DNA from: Chondrinema litorale
GTDB taxonomy: Bacteria > Bacteroidota > Bacteroidia > Cytophagales > Flammeovirgaceae
Assembly: GCF_026250525.1 (NCBI RefSeq)
Contig: NZ_CP111044.1
Coordinates: 124,001-188,000, forward strand
Direction: 5' to 3'
Length of the DNA stretch: 64,000 bases
The position numbers and the translations under genes were made by a program. Below are positions 51,701-61,440 of the stretch, piece by piece. The notes beneath the pieces were generated by a model. It saw only the letters and a program-made list of their open reading frames with translations. It had not been told where the DNA came from and did not search any database. Positions within the stretch are counted from its first letter, which is position 1. Each line of letters opens with the position of its first letter.

Positions 51701-54208
51701 ATGAAACAAATCGCCCTATTAATCTTATTCCTAGCTGTACAACCGATTTATGCGCAACAATATGGTGGGCCGCCAAATAAAAAACAAGAAAACGAAGTAG
51801 GGTATGGCAAAATCACCGGAAAAGTAGTTGATGCTACTAATAACGAAGTGATTCCCTATGCAACTGTGGCTCTTATAGATGCTTCAGGAACAATGAAAAA
51901 CGGTACTGTAGCTGCCGATAATGGTACTTTCACACTTAAATCTATTCCATCTGGTACTTATACTGTTACTATCTCATTTATTGGATACGCTCCAATAACA
52001 ACCGACCCAATGGTGATTACCGGTAAAGGTGAATCTTACGATTTGGGAACTGTAAGTTTAGAAAGTGGTTCTACTGAGCTTGACGAAGTAGTTATTGAAG
52101 GAGAAAAAGAGCTTGTTGAAGAAAAAGTTGACCGTTTGGTTTACAATGCTGAGCAAGACCAAACTACTGCTGGTGGCGATGCTGCCGATGTTTTAAGAAG
52201 AGTTCCTTTGTTATCTGTTGATTTAGATGGTAATGTGTCTTTAAGAGGTAGCAGCAACATTACAGTTTTAATAGATAACAAACCATCTACAATTTCTGCA
52301 AGTAGCATTGGTGATGCATTAAAGCAAATTCCTGCTGACCAGATTAAATCGGTAGAGGTAATTACTTCACCATCTGCAAGATACGATGCAGAAGGTACTA
52401 GTGGTATCATTAACATTATTACCAAGAAAAATAACTTACAAGGTATGTCTTTAGACCTGCGCTCTAGTGCTGGTAACAGAGGTTCTAACCTTGGTTTAAG
52501 AGCTAATTTAAGAAAAGGCCGCACTGGATTTTCTCTAGGTGGTTTTGGTAGATATGGTTATAATATAAAAGGTAAGTTTGAAAACACGCAAACTTTAAGA
52601 GATACAGATTTAAATGAGCTTTCTACTACTGAGCAATTTGCCGAAACTAGAAACAATATGCTTTTTGGTAGATATAACTTCGGTGTAGATCACGAAATTA
52701 ATAAATATAACTGGGTAGGTATATCTGCAAGCCTTGGTTTGTTTAACATGAAAAACAAACAAGATGAGCGTGAAACAAACACTTATTCAGATGGTATATT
52801 AACAGACTACGGTGTTGCAAATGTGGATATGAAAAATCTATCTCAGCAATACGACATCAACCTAAATTACTTAAGAACTTTCGAAGAGAAAGGTAAAGAG
52901 TTGAGCATTTTAGGTCTTTATAGCCAAAATGATAGAACAAACGACTTTCAAATTGCAAACTTAGATACTGATTCTTATGCTTTCGAAAGTGGTACAAAAA
53001 ACATCAACGATAGCTATAACAAAGAAATCACTGTTCAATTAGATTATGTGGAGCCAATTGGTGAGAAAATGATCTTTGAAGTTGGTGGTAAAAACATTTA
53101 TAGATTGGTTAATTCAGATTATCAATACCTATACGCTTCTGAAGACCAGAACTATACAGAAACTGGAAATAATACACTATCTAATCAGTTTGACTACACG
53201 CAAAATATTACTGCAGGTTATGTGTCCTACACTGCCGAATTCTTAAAGAAATACAGTATTAAAGCGGGTGTGAGATACGAGCATACTACTATCGATGCTG
53301 AGTTTCAGAACGAAGTAGGCTTAGACATTCCTGATTATGGTGTATTAGTTCCTAGTGTCAATCTTTCAAAAAAGTTTGGAGGAGGAAAAACTATCAAATT
53401 TGCATATAATAGAAGGATACAAAGACCTTCATTAGAGTACTTAAATCCAAATATTCAAGGTTCAAACCCATTGAGTATTACGCAGGGTAATCCAGAACTT
53501 GATCCAGAATACACAAACAACTTCGAAATTGCTTTGAGTACCTACAAGAAAGGCATGTCATTGAACATAAGTGCTTTTATGAGAAACACAAATGGATCAA
53601 TTCAGGCAGTAAGAGAGTCTAGAGGTGTAGATACAGTTTATACTACTTACCAAAACATTGGTGAAGAAGATGCATATGGAGTTAGTCTTTTCTCAAATGT
53701 GAAAGTAGGTGAGAAGTTTATGGTAAATGGCGGTATAGATGCATATTACGCAGTGTTAAGTAACAATGTTGACAACCCAATATACAATGCTAAAAACGAT
53801 GGTTTTGTAATTAGCGGTAGAATGTTTGGTAGCTACAAATTTAACGACCAATGGGCAGCTCAGTTCTTTGGATTTGTTAGAGGTAACCAAGTGCAATTAC
53901 AAGGGCACTCAACTGGCTTTTACATGTACAGTTTAGGTATCAACCGCTCATTTAAAGACGATAAAGGTAGCATTGGTATAGGTGCAGAAAACTTCCTTAC
54001 TTCTTCATTAAAAAGACGTACAAAAGTATCTTCTCCTTTAGTTGATCAAGACAACATCAACTACATGTATAATACTAATTTCAAGATTACATTCTCTTAC
54101 AAAATCGGAAAACTTTCTATGAACAACAACCGAAGAAAAGGTAAGTCTATAGAAAACAACGACTTAAAAGGTGGAGATAGCAATCAAGGAAATACAGAAT
54201 ATCAATAA
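51701..54208 (+). CDS. TonB-dependent receptor with carboxypeptidase-like domain
   Basis: I start this 835-residue protein at the ATG 51701, where a clean signal peptide begins (MKQIALLILFLAVQPIYAQQ); an upstream in-frame ATG at 51623 would add 26 residues without a signal. A CarboxypepD_reg domain (about 35-125; GKITGKVVDATNNEVIPYAT) is followed by a plug (about 130-240; LRRVPLLSVDLDGNVSLRGSS, VEVITSPSARYDAEGTSGIINI) and an OMP_b-brl_3-type barrel ending FKITFSYKIGKLSMNNNRRKGK. There is no SusD partner. Such receptors import small ligands or act in sensing. The divergent LytTR pair may control it. Confidence 0.92.
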   Translation: MKQIALLILFLAVQPIYAQQYGGPPNKKQENEVGYGKITGKVVDATNNEVIPYATVALIDASGTMKNGTVAADNGTFTLKSIPSGTYTVTISFIGYAPITTDPMVITGKGESYDLGTVSLESGSTELDEVVIEGEKELVEEKVDRLVYNAEQDQTTAGGDAADVLRRVPLLSVDLDGNVSLRGSSNITVLIDNKPSTISASSIGDALKQIPADQIKSVEVITSPSARYDAEGTSGIINIITKKNNLQGMSLDLRSSAGNRGSNLGLRANLRKGRTGFSLGGFGRYGYNIKGKFENTQTLRDTDLNELSTTEQFAETRNNMLFGRYNFGVDHEINKYNWVGISASLGLFNMKNKQDERETNTYSDGILTDYGVANVDMKNLSQQYDINLNYLRTFEEKGKELSILGLYSQNDRTNDFQIANLDTDSYAFESGTKNINDSYNKEITVQLDYVEPIGEKMIFEVGGKNIYRLVNSDYQYLYASEDQNYTETGNNTLSNQFDYTQNITAGYVSYTAEFLKKYSIKAGVRYEHTTIDAEFQNEVGLDIPDYGVLVPSVNLSKKFGGGKTIKFAYNRRIQRPSLEYLNPNIQGSNPLSITQGNPELDPEYTNNFEIALSTYKKGMSLNISAFMRNTNGSIQAVRESRGVDTVYTTYQNIGEEDAYGVSLFSNVKVGEKFMVNGGIDAYYAVLSNNVDNPIYNAKNDGFVISGRMFGSYKFNDQWAAQFFGFVRGNQVQLQGHSTGFYMYSLGINRSFKDDKGSIGIGAENFLTSSLKRRTKVSSPLVDQDNINYMYNTNFKITFSYKIGKLSMNNNRRKGKSIENNDLKGGDSNQGNTEYQ

Positions 54209-54225
54209 TTATTGATGTGGGGAGC

Positions 54226-54267
54226 GAATACCTCTGTGAAAGTTTAAGCAAAATAACTGAGGTATTT
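54226..54267 (+). terminator. Terminator after the TonB-dependent receptor
   Basis: AATACCTC (54227-54234) and GAGGTATT (54259-54266), with a flanking G-U pair, are followed by a pyrimidine-rich TTCCTTCTT tract. The 24-nt loop is long. Confidence 0.5.
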
Positions 54268-54344
54268 CCTTCTTACATTCATGAATAAAAATAATGCCTT
54301 ATTAATCAATAACCTTAAATATTCTACTTTTATCAGATTTCCTT

Positions 54345-54377
54345 AAAGTTGTACAAATTAATGTACAACTTTTTCTT
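54345..54377 (+). terminator. Second hairpin, overlapping the end of the opposite gene
   Basis: AAAGTTGTACA (54345-54355) and TGTACAACTTT (54362-54372) with a 6-nt loop are followed on the plus strand by TTCTTTTG. The minus-strand gene's stop (54358-54360) lies in the loop; on that strand no long U run follows. Confidence 0.6.
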
Positions 54378-55722
54378 TTGGTATCAACTCCCCATTAATA
54401 ATATAGCTGTTAAGTGACGCTGCAATTTCTTCTTTAGGTATAAACTCAGAAGCAACTGTAATAAAGTCGTCTACAGTAAGAAGTGCCTCTTTTTGCTCAG
54501 AAGTAGCCTTTAAACGGCTCATAAAATCCTGAAAAGACTTAGTTCCATTGCTCAAATCTGTAATTCTTTTATCGAGGTAAGCGGCAAACATAGCTCCTCG
54601 TTGGTAGGGTAAATGCTTATAATATTTACCTTCCCAAAATCGCTTCATTACTTCGCTATTTGGTGTGTTATTTACAGGATTATCAGCCAGTTCTTTATAG
54701 GTTTGCTCAATAGAATTTTTAAAATCTTCTTGAGTAGTAATACCACTTTTTGCCAAAAGGTACCAAGTGGTATAATCGTTAAAACCTTCATCAAACCATT
54801 GATGTTCAGTGCCGAGAGAAACTGTACCAGCTCCAATAAATCGGTGCATAATTTCATGCGAAATGGTGCTTACAACCTCATTGTTAGCTAAAATGGTATC
54901 ACCAGAATATTTCACATGGAAACCATTGTTAAAAGCTGTTCCAGAAATATCGTGGTAATCTATATCGAGAAAGGGAGAGGCAATTAAAGAATAATAATCT
55001 CCTTCCAAATTTCCCCAAAAATCGTTCATGGCAGGTATAAAAGCATCAAAATAATTCATGAATCGATCGAGATTGTATTTATTATCTTCTCTAATTCGCA
55101 GTACAATATAGTTTTTTATACCATCCAACTCTCTGGTTTCAATGTGTAAGTCAGTCGCACCACATACAAGTGCATCCATTCCTTCTTCTAAATTGAGTTT
55201 TACAGTTTTGCCTGGTTTTAATTCAGGGGCAAAAGTGAAATACATCGGGAAAGCCGGGTTTTTCTCCAAAGTTACAGACATGATAATAGATTTTTCTTCT
55301 TTGTCTGTTTCTGGTTTTAGAAATAGCGTATGTGAAAGTGAAAAGAAATAGCTATCAGAAATAATTGGCCTAAACATCTCACCAATCACTTTTTGCTCTG
55401 GTGTATGTGTATCTATAATATCGTAATTAATCTCAATTTTTTGATTGTCTGGATGATAAAAGATGACATTACTATTTACTGTATCAATCTTAAAAGGCAC
55501 ACTGGCCTTGAGGTTCACAAAGCTTTTCATTAAATCTTTCATCCCACCATAATATAGATTCCCATATTTAAATGTTGTACTATCTGTCTCTATTGGTGAA
55601 TACGAAAGGGTAGTATGCATTACATTTGGCTCGATCTTACAGCGATAAGCCAGATCAACCTGAGCAAAGGATAGATGAAAATTTAGAAGTAAAGTTGTTA
55701 GAATTAGTAAAAAGTGTTTCAT
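54358..55722 (-). CDS. Exported gluzincin metallopeptidase (M1/M61-like)
   Basis: The 454-residue protein is started at the ATG 55722, which opens a good Sec signal (MKHFLLILTTLLLNFHLSFAQ); a longer frame to 55755 adds 11 unlikely residues. The zinc site HEIMH (289-293) is followed after exactly 18 residues by Glu312 in WFDEGF, the gluzincin HExxH-x18-E pattern. The N-terminal half is beta-rich. The M1 GxMEN exopeptidase motif is not evident, so M61-like or an unclassified group is more likely than a classical aminopeptidase. It converges with the TonB-dependent receptor. Confidence 0.82.
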   Translation of the reverse strand: MKHFLLILTTLLLNFHLSFAQVDLAYRCKIEPNVMHTTLSYSPIETDSTTFKYGNLYYGGMKDLMKSFVNLKASVPFKIDTVNSNVIFYHPDNQKIEINYDIIDTHTPEQKVIGEMFRPIISDSYFFSLSHTLFLKPETDKEEKSIIMSVTLEKNPAFPMYFTFAPELKPGKTVKLNLEEGMDALVCGATDLHIETRELDGIKNYIVLRIREDNKYNLDRFMNYFDAFIPAMNDFWGNLEGDYYSLIASPFLDIDYHDISGTAFNNGFHVKYSGDTILANNEVVSTISHEIMHRFIGAGTVSLGTEHQWFDEGFNDYTTWYLLAKSGITTQEDFKNSIEQTYKELADNPVNNTPNSEVMKRFWEGKYYKHLPYQRGAMFAAYLDKRITDLSNGTKSFQDFMSRLKATSEQKEALLTVDDFITVASEFIPKEEIAASLNSYIINGELIPKEKVVH

Positions 55723-55935
55723 AAAATGCCGGATTAAGCAGCAAGTATAAAACATTACAGGGTTTTAGTTCAATTCGGTAAATAGATTTCTAAAATCCAC
55801 TATTTTTTTAATCTCCCTATTATCTTAAAATGCATGAAAAGAATAGTTCAGATTCACTTTATTGTAAACTTCTAAGCGTATTTTTGGCGATCAAAAATTG
55901 ATTTTAACTAAACAAAATATTTTGGGAATCTAGCT

Positions 55936-57174
55936 ATGGGTTTCCTGATGACTAGCAACATGGAAAAAAGAAAATTAACTGGCTATGACATACTTCTAAT
56001 TGCTGTTTTAACCATATTACAATTCTCAATTGTTCTGGATTTTATGGTGATTTCTCCGCTAGGAGCTCAATTAATGAGGGTATTAGACATCAATTCATCA
56101 CAATTTGGAGCAGTCGTTTCTGCTTACGCGATTAGTGCTGGCGTCTCTGGTTTACTCACGGCAGGCTTCTCCGATAAATTCGACAGAAAAGATCTATTAC
56201 TCTTCTTTTATGGAGGCTTTATTATAGGAACACTATTTTGCGCACTGGCTCCCAACTACGAATTATTATTTGCTGCAAGAATTTTTACAGGCTTATTTGG
56301 TGGTGTAATGTCGTCAATTACCTTTGCTATTGTAACAGACGTATTCAGCTTCGAAGTGAGAGGTAGGGTAATGGGTTTTATTCAAATGGCATTCTCAGCG
56401 AGTCAAGTTTTGGGTATTCCAATGGGACTTTATCTTGCAAACAAATTTGGCTGGCATTCTCCTTTCTTTTTAATTGTAGGTGTAAGTGTTTTTATTTTTG
56501 CATTAGTATGGTTTAAAGTAAAACCTATAAATGAACACTTAAAAGTAAAGTCTAAGGTAAAAGCACTCAAACATATCTCGGGCATTGTTACAAATAGTAA
56601 TTATCAAAAAGCATTTCTTACCACCTTTTTTCTGGCAACAGGTGGCTTTTTGATTATGCCCTTTTCAAGTGCTTTCTTGGTGTATAATGTAGGTGTACAA
56701 GAAACTGAACTGCCATTTGTTTATATGATAACAGGTATAGGCACCATCATTACAGGGCCACTTGTTGGTATTTTGAGCGATAGAATAGGTAAGTATAAAA
56801 TCTTCTTAGTTGGCACTTTGCTATCTATTGTTATGGTGTTTATTTATACCAATATGTATCATACACCTCTTTATCAGGTAATCATTATCAATGCTATATT
56901 TCTAATATTTGTTTCTTCTAGAATAATTGGTTCTTCGGCGATTTTAACTGCAGTTCCAGAGATTTCTGATAGAGGTGCATTTATGAATATCAATTCATCT
57001 ATCCAACAAATGTCTGGCGGTTTGGCTACTATGCTAGGTGGTTTTGTATTAATTGAAAGTGAGACTGGAGGTTTCAAAAACTTTGATACCATCGGTTATA
57101 TGGCTGCTATATCGATGGTTATCTGTGTTATTCTGATGTATTTTATCAATAAAATTGTAATGAGTAAAAGGTAG
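55936..57174 (+). CDS. MFS transporter (DHA1-like)
   Basis: This 412-residue inner-membrane protein has about 12 hydrophobic helices. The first helix holds LDFMVISPLG, the loop after helix 2 carries the MFS motif in GFSDKFDRKDLL (about 80-91), and the second half has the matching GILSDRIGKYKI. ARIFTGLFGG lies in helix 4. The profile fits drug:proton antiporters or AraJ-type sugar efflux proteins; substrate unknown. Methionines at residues 5 and 9 are alternative starts. A -7-like TATTTTTG (55879-55886) lies 50 nt upstream. A long inverted repeat begins 10 nt after the stop. Confidence 0.88.
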   Translation: MGFLMTSNMEKRKLTGYDILLIAVLTILQFSIVLDFMVISPLGAQLMRVLDINSSQFGAVVSAYAISAGVSGLLTAGFSDKFDRKDLLLFFYGGFIIGTLFCALAPNYELLFAARIFTGLFGGVMSSITFAIVTDVFSFEVRGRVMGFIQMAFSASQVLGIPMGLYLANKFGWHSPFFLIVGVSVFIFALVWFKVKPINEHLKVKSKVKALKHISGIVTNSNYQKAFLTTFFLATGGFLIMPFSSAFLVYNVGVQETELPFVYMITGIGTIITGPLVGILSDRIGKYKIFLVGTLLSIVMVFIYTNMYHTPLYQVIIINAIFLIFVSSRIIGSSAILTAVPEISDRGAFMNINSSIQQMSGGLATMLGGFVLIESETGGFKNFDTIGYMAAISMVICVILMYFINKIVMSKR

Positions 57175-57183
57175 TAAAACTCA

Positions 57184-57295
57184 TTTTAGCCATTATTTAT
57201 AAGATTTGGGATTTAAATAAATTAGAGCCTATTGTATAAGCAAAATTTACTTTCTTAATTTGTGGTAAATATCCGATCATAAATAATGGCTAAAA
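57184..57295. repeat. 17-bp inverted repeat spanning the M23 start codon
   Basis: TTTTAGCCATTATTTAT (57184-57200) is perfectly complementary to 57279-57295; the spacer is 78 nt. The right arm includes the ATG at 57286 and its preceding bases, so a transcript reading through from the MFS gene could hide the M23 ribosome entry site. A relic mobile element is an alternative; no target duplication is visible. Confidence 0.7.
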
Positions 57296-58266
57296 CCCAA
57301 TATTACTATAATACTGAAACTTGTAGCTACGAAAAAATTGAGAAGTCGAAGTTTGAAGGGATTATAAAAGCTATAGGTTTACTTTTCGTATGTGTGATTT
57401 TTGGGAGTGTATTTGCTTGGGCATATCTCACAAGTTTTGACTCTCCATACGAATTAGAATTAATTCAGAAAAACGAAAATCTACTTTTCAATTACCACCA
57501 CTTAGATAAAGAATTAAAGTCACTACAAGACCACGTAGTAAAGCTTCAAAGAAGAGATGACGAAATCTACAGACCAAACTTTGAAGTAGAGCCAATTCCA
57601 AAAGAGATAAGACAAGCAGGTGCTGGTGGTAGCCAGAAATATAAAAATATGCTCAGAGAAGGTCTTGAGAATGAAGGCTTAATTATAAACTATTTGAGCA
57701 GAATAGATTTGCTTAAAAGACAAATGTATATTCAATCTCAGTCTTTAGATGAAGTCTCTGAATTAGCTAAAACCAGAAAAGAATTGATGAGCCACTTACC
57801 GGCCATTCAACCTGTTTCTAATAAAGAATTAAAAAGATTGGCTTCCGGTTTTGGTATGCGTTTTCATCCTATCTTAGGTATTAAAAGAATGCACCCCGGT
57901 TGCGATTTTTCTGCACCTACTGGTACTCCAATTTATGCAACAGGAGACGGTAAAATTATTAAAACCGAAAAAGGAAACCGTAGCTATGGTAATCAGATAG
58001 AAATTGATCATGGTTTTGGTTATGTTACCAAATACGGCCATATGTCTACTTTTGAGGTAGAAGAAGGCCAAGAGGTTAAAAGAGGTCAAATTATTGGTCA
58101 TGTGGGTAATACTGGTTTATCTACAGCTCCGCACTGTCACTACGAAGTTATCTTTAATGACATAAAAGTGAATCCAGTAGACTATTTCCTTAATGATTTA
58201 ACGGACGAAGAATATGAAGAAATCATTCGACTTTCTTCTGAAGAAACTGCACCATTAGGGTATTGA
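57286..58266 (+). CDS. Membrane-anchored M23 peptidase
   Basis: This 326-residue protein has one membrane helix (about 25-48; AIGLLFVCVIFGSVFAWAYL), a coiled-coil region (about 55-92 and 130-165), and a C-terminal LytM/M23 domain (about 185-300). Zinc ligands are His203 and Asp207 (MHPGCDFSAP), and His283 and His285 (APHCHYEV). The full ligand set indicates an active endopeptidase that cuts peptidoglycan cross-bridges in the periplasm. This anchor/coiled-coil/M23 form is common in Bacteroidota and linked to cell shape or division. The start codon sits inside an inverted repeat. Confidence 0.92.
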   Translation: MAKTQYYYNTETCSYEKIEKSKFEGIIKAIGLLFVCVIFGSVFAWAYLTSFDSPYELELIQKNENLLFNYHHLDKELKSLQDHVVKLQRRDDEIYRPNFEVEPIPKEIRQAGAGGSQKYKNMLREGLENEGLIINYLSRIDLLKRQMYIQSQSLDEVSELAKTRKELMSHLPAIQPVSNKELKRLASGFGMRFHPILGIKRMHPGCDFSAPTGTPIYATGDGKIIKTEKGNRSYGNQIEIDHGFGYVTKYGHMSTFEVEEGQEVKRGQIIGHVGNTGLSTAPHCHYEVIFNDIKVNPVDYFLNDLTDEEYEEIIRLSSEETAPLGY

Positions 58267-58485
58267 TTTTTTGGATTTGAAATAAATCTTAAGGCATTGT
58301 GAATAATGCCAATTGTAAGGCTGTTGTCCAATATAATATTATCTTTATTAAGTCTGTAAAATACTGACTTTAGAAGTTTGTTGCTTGTTTTATGAATTTC
58401 GATTGGCTAACTATAAGTAGTTTTAAAACAAATAGATAGCCTTTTCCATCTGTCATAACATTTTAGATAGGCATCCAATAGAAAT

Positions 58486-60261
58486 ATGAAAGCTACAAAC
58501 TTTACCTTATCCCTTATTTTCATTCTTATCAGTTTTACCTCTTTTGCGCAATTACCGCCGGTATTCGGACCAGAATACAATGAAATTGCCCAAAAAGATG
58601 AAATGACTCGCACATTTATCTCTCCGATTAAAGTAATGTGGACGTCTGATGCTTCTGGAGAGTTAATTAAAAATACAGATGTACTTCTAAAGAAGGGAAA
58701 TAGTCAATCGAGTATGAGTAGTGTTACAGAGTTTTGCTCAATGAAAACAACCGATTCAGACACTGCTTCAATTCTACTAGATTATGGAAAAGAGCTACAT
58801 GGAGGTTTGCAATTGGTAATGGGTGGTTCTTCGAGAAGAGAGCCTTCTTTGGTGAGAATCAGGTTTGGTGAATCGGTGGGAGAGGCAAACAGTCAAACTT
58901 ACAATTCAGATTGGTTAATGGGTTTCTCTACAGACGATCATGCCAAGCGCGACATCATTATGGAAATTCCCAGAAGTGGATTGATTGAAATTGGTAATAC
59001 AGGTTTTCGTTTTGTGCGCATCGATTTAATGCAGGCAAATACCTTAATCAATTTAAAGGAGGCAAGAGCGGTTTTTAGATATCGTGATATTCCTTATCTG
59101 GGTTCATTTAAAAGTAGCAATCCAAGATTAGATTCTATTTGGATGACAGGTGCATACACCACACATCTCAACATGCAAGAATACCTTTGGGATGGAATTA
59201 AACGGGATCGCTTAGTTTGGTTGGGAGACTTCCATCCGGAAATGGCGACCATTACAAAAGTGTTTGGCTACAACGAAGTAATTCCTAAAAGTCTTGATCT
59301 TGCCTGCGAGCAATATCCACTACCAAGTTGGATGAATAACATGAGTTCTTATTCATTTTGGTATCTAATTATCCATTACGAATGGTACATGCAAAATGCA
59401 GATATTGCTTTTCTCAAAAAGCATCGAGAGTATATTATCAATTTGATCGATTTAATCGATTCCAAAATTAATGAAGATGGCACAGAAGAATTTGGTAGTT
59501 TCAAATTTTTAGATTGGCCATCTACCCCGAATAAAGAAGGTGTAGAAGCTGGTTACAGAGCCCTCTTGGTTTGGGCGTTAAATGATGCTAAAAAACTCAG
59601 CGAGATTTTAAATTCGAAAGAAAGTGCAGATAAATGTGTGGCTTCCATTAAAAAGTTGAATAAGAAAATAATGGATCATAATGATTTGAAACAAGCTGCG
59701 GCTCTAATGGCTGTTGCGGGATTACTAAAACCAGAAAAGGCTTGTAAGGAAGTGATTTCTGTAGATGGAGCAGCACGATTCTCTACTTTCTATGGCTTGT
59801 ATATGTTAGATGCACTATCTATGGCAGGCAAGCACGAACAGGCTCTCGATATTATCAGCACCTATTGGGGTGGTATGTTAGATATGGGTGCTACAACTTT
59901 CTGGGAAGATTTTAATATAGAATGGATGGAAAACTCTGCCCGTCTAGATGAATTTACCCCTGAAGGCATGAATGATATTCACGGTTCATTTGGTGATTAT
60001 TGCTATCCAAGTTACCGACATAGTCTTTGTCATGGTTGGGCTTCTGGCGTTACCGCTTGGATGACCGAAAATGTTTTAGGAATTACAATTGTTGAAGCAG
60101 GTTGTAAAACTATTAAGATAGAACCAAACCTCGGAAACCTCGAATGGGCAGAAGGCACTTTCCCCACACCATTAGGTATTGTAAAAGTTAAACACACCAA
60201 ACTACCCAACGGCAAAATCGAATCAGAAATAGATGTTCCAGAGGGAATTAAGGTGATTTGA
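58486..60261 (+). CDS. Exported alpha-L-rhamnosidase-like (GH78) protein
   Basis: A 591-residue protein with Sec signal (about residues 1-22). A beta-sandwich region (about 60-205; LLDYGKELHGGLQLVMGG, FRFVRIDLM) is followed by an (alpha/alpha)6 barrel (about 215-520). Conserved GH78 landmarks are DGIKRDRLVWLGDFHPE (about 234-250), TFWEDF and the GWASGVTAW segment late in the barrel, then a C-terminal beta domain (LGNLEWAEGTFPTPLGIV). It is shorter than many rhamnosidases, so trimmed N-terminal domains are likely. It starts a locus with an IclR regulator, a symporter and an oxidoreductase. Confidence 0.85.
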   Translation: MKATNFTLSLIFILISFTSFAQLPPVFGPEYNEIAQKDEMTRTFISPIKVMWTSDASGELIKNTDVLLKKGNSQSSMSSVTEFCSMKTTDSDTASILLDYGKELHGGLQLVMGGSSRREPSLVRIRFGESVGEANSQTYNSDWLMGFSTDDHAKRDIIMEIPRSGLIEIGNTGFRFVRIDLMQANTLINLKEARAVFRYRDIPYLGSFKSSNPRLDSIWMTGAYTTHLNMQEYLWDGIKRDRLVWLGDFHPEMATITKVFGYNEVIPKSLDLACEQYPLPSWMNNMSSYSFWYLIIHYEWYMQNADIAFLKKHREYIINLIDLIDSKINEDGTEEFGSFKFLDWPSTPNKEGVEAGYRALLVWALNDAKKLSEILNSKESADKCVASIKKLNKKIMDHNDLKQAAALMAVAGLLKPEKACKEVISVDGAARFSTFYGLYMLDALSMAGKHEQALDIISTYWGGMLDMGATTFWEDFNIEWMENSARLDEFTPEGMNDIHGSFGDYCYPSYRHSLCHGWASGVTAWMTENVLGITIVEAGCKTIKIEPNLGNLEWAEGTFPTPLGIVKVKHTKLPNGKIESEIDVPEGIKVI

Positions 60262-60328
60262 GTTGTGTGGGGGGGAAATCCTGAATATTTACTTTAAAAA
60301 CTAATATGAAAAATTTCCAGAATAAGTG

Positions 60329-60377
60329 TTGCTATTATAGCAATTTAACCCTACCTTAGTATTGCTATTATAGCAAT
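60329..60377 (+). promoter_or_regulatory. Two identical palindromic operators upstream of iclR-type gene
   Basis: TTGCTATTATAGCAA occurs at 60329-60343 and 60362-60376. Each copy is a perfect inverted repeat of 7 bp around one central T, and their centres are 33 bp apart, about three helical turns. The second copy ends 17 nt before the ATG at 60394. This is a strong candidate for autoregulatory IclR binding. Confidence 0.75.
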
Positions 60378-60393
60378 AACTAATAATCGGAAA

Positions 60394-61128
60394 ATGAAAT
60401 TACCATCACAACCCATATTAGGCCTTATTGAAGGCATGGAAGTTTTACAATACTTAGCTGCAACAGATAATGAATTGTCGGGTGTTGAGATATCTAAAAC
60501 CTTAGGTATCGAAAAAACCAAAGTAAGTAGAATCCTAAAAACTTTGGCCTATTTGGGTTTCGTAGTTCCAACCGAAAAGCGTACCTATATATTAGGGCCT
60601 GCTGTTCATGTGCTTTCAGCTCAAATGCTTCACGGATCTGGCTTAATAAAAGATGCGCTGCAATATTTAATTGAGCTCACTGAATTAGAAGTTACTGTGG
60701 CTATGGGTGTGCTTTGGAGAGATAAAGTGGCTTATACCTACCATTGGAGCCCAGGTTTTTCGCCAACTGAAGGTTTGGGAAGGGTAGAGCTTTTTCCTTT
60801 TACACAATCAAGTATTGGCATAGTACTTTCAGCAAATAAAGCTGATGGTGAATTAGAGGAAATACTTACAAATTCAACAGATAAAGATTCTAATAAGAGT
60901 AAAGCTCAATTCTTTAAAGAGATCAATTTTGCCAGAGAAAATGGTTATGCAACCACTGTCTGGAATGGCAAAAAAAGTATTGCTTTGCAAGTTGGTAATC
61001 CAGCATATTCAGCAATTGCATTAGCACACATCGATCCTGCTTTGCCTGATGAATACTATCTAAATATTTTGAGCGAAAAAGTGAATTTGATTGAAGACCG
61101 AATTTCAAATCAAACATCGAAAACTTAG
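60394..61128 (+). CDS. IclR-family transcriptional regulator
   Basis: The 244-residue protein has a winged helix domain (about 10-70; GMEVLQYLAATDNELSGVEI, LGIEKTKVSRILKTLAYLGFV) and an IclR effector-binding domain (about 85-240; AQMLHGSGLIKDALQYLIEL, GRVELFPFTQSSIGIVLSA, SIALQVGNPAYSAIALAHID). IclR proteins bind sugar- or acid-derived effectors. Its place between the rhamnosidase-like gene and a symporter/oxidoreductase pair suggests that it controls this catabolic locus. Two palindromes directly upstream point to autoregulation. Confidence 0.92.
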   Translation: MKLPSQPILGLIEGMEVLQYLAATDNELSGVEISKTLGIEKTKVSRILKTLAYLGFVVPTEKRTYILGPAVHVLSAQMLHGSGLIKDALQYLIELTELEVTVAMGVLWRDKVAYTYHWSPGFSPTEGLGRVELFPFTQSSIGIVLSANKADGELEEILTNSTDKDSNKSKAQFFKEINFARENGYATTVWNGKKSIALQVGNPAYSAIALAHIDPALPDEYYLNILSEKVNLIEDRISNQTSKT

Positions 61129-61171
61129 AAAACTAAACAACTAACTAAATAAAATTACCAATAAATAATAT

Positions 61172-61282
61172 ATGAATATGAAAACTATTAAAAAATCTTT
61201 TGCGAGGTTGTCTTCATTGTATAGAAAGACAGCTTTAATAAGCTCACTTATCATTAAAAATGTAGAGACTTATTCAGTATAA
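61172..61282 (+). CDS. Possible 36-residue small protein
   Basis: A short frame begins ATG-AAT-ATG just after the iclR-type gene and encodes a basic peptide (MKTIKKSFARLSSLYRK then a hydrophobic ALISSLII). It has no known family and could be chance, but it starts with a good ATG 44 nt after the previous stop in otherwise empty DNA. Low confidence. Confidence 0.2.
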   Translation: MNMKTIKKSFARLSSLYRKTALISSLIIKNVETYSV

Positions 61283-61440
61283 AACTGATTAAAAAGTTGA
61301 CATTCGTTGTTTTGAGCAAAATTCGGACTTGCTTATAACAATGTAAAAACAATGTATTTTATACTTTCATTCAACCTTATTTTTACTAAAAATCAATCCT
61401 TTTTAACCAGCTTTAATTAGCGCTGTATTTAGTTTAATAC

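Noticed and set aside
57184..57295. Insertion sequence or intact MITE
   Set aside because: Terminal repeats exist but there is no transposase and no target-site duplication; kept as a regulatory repeat.
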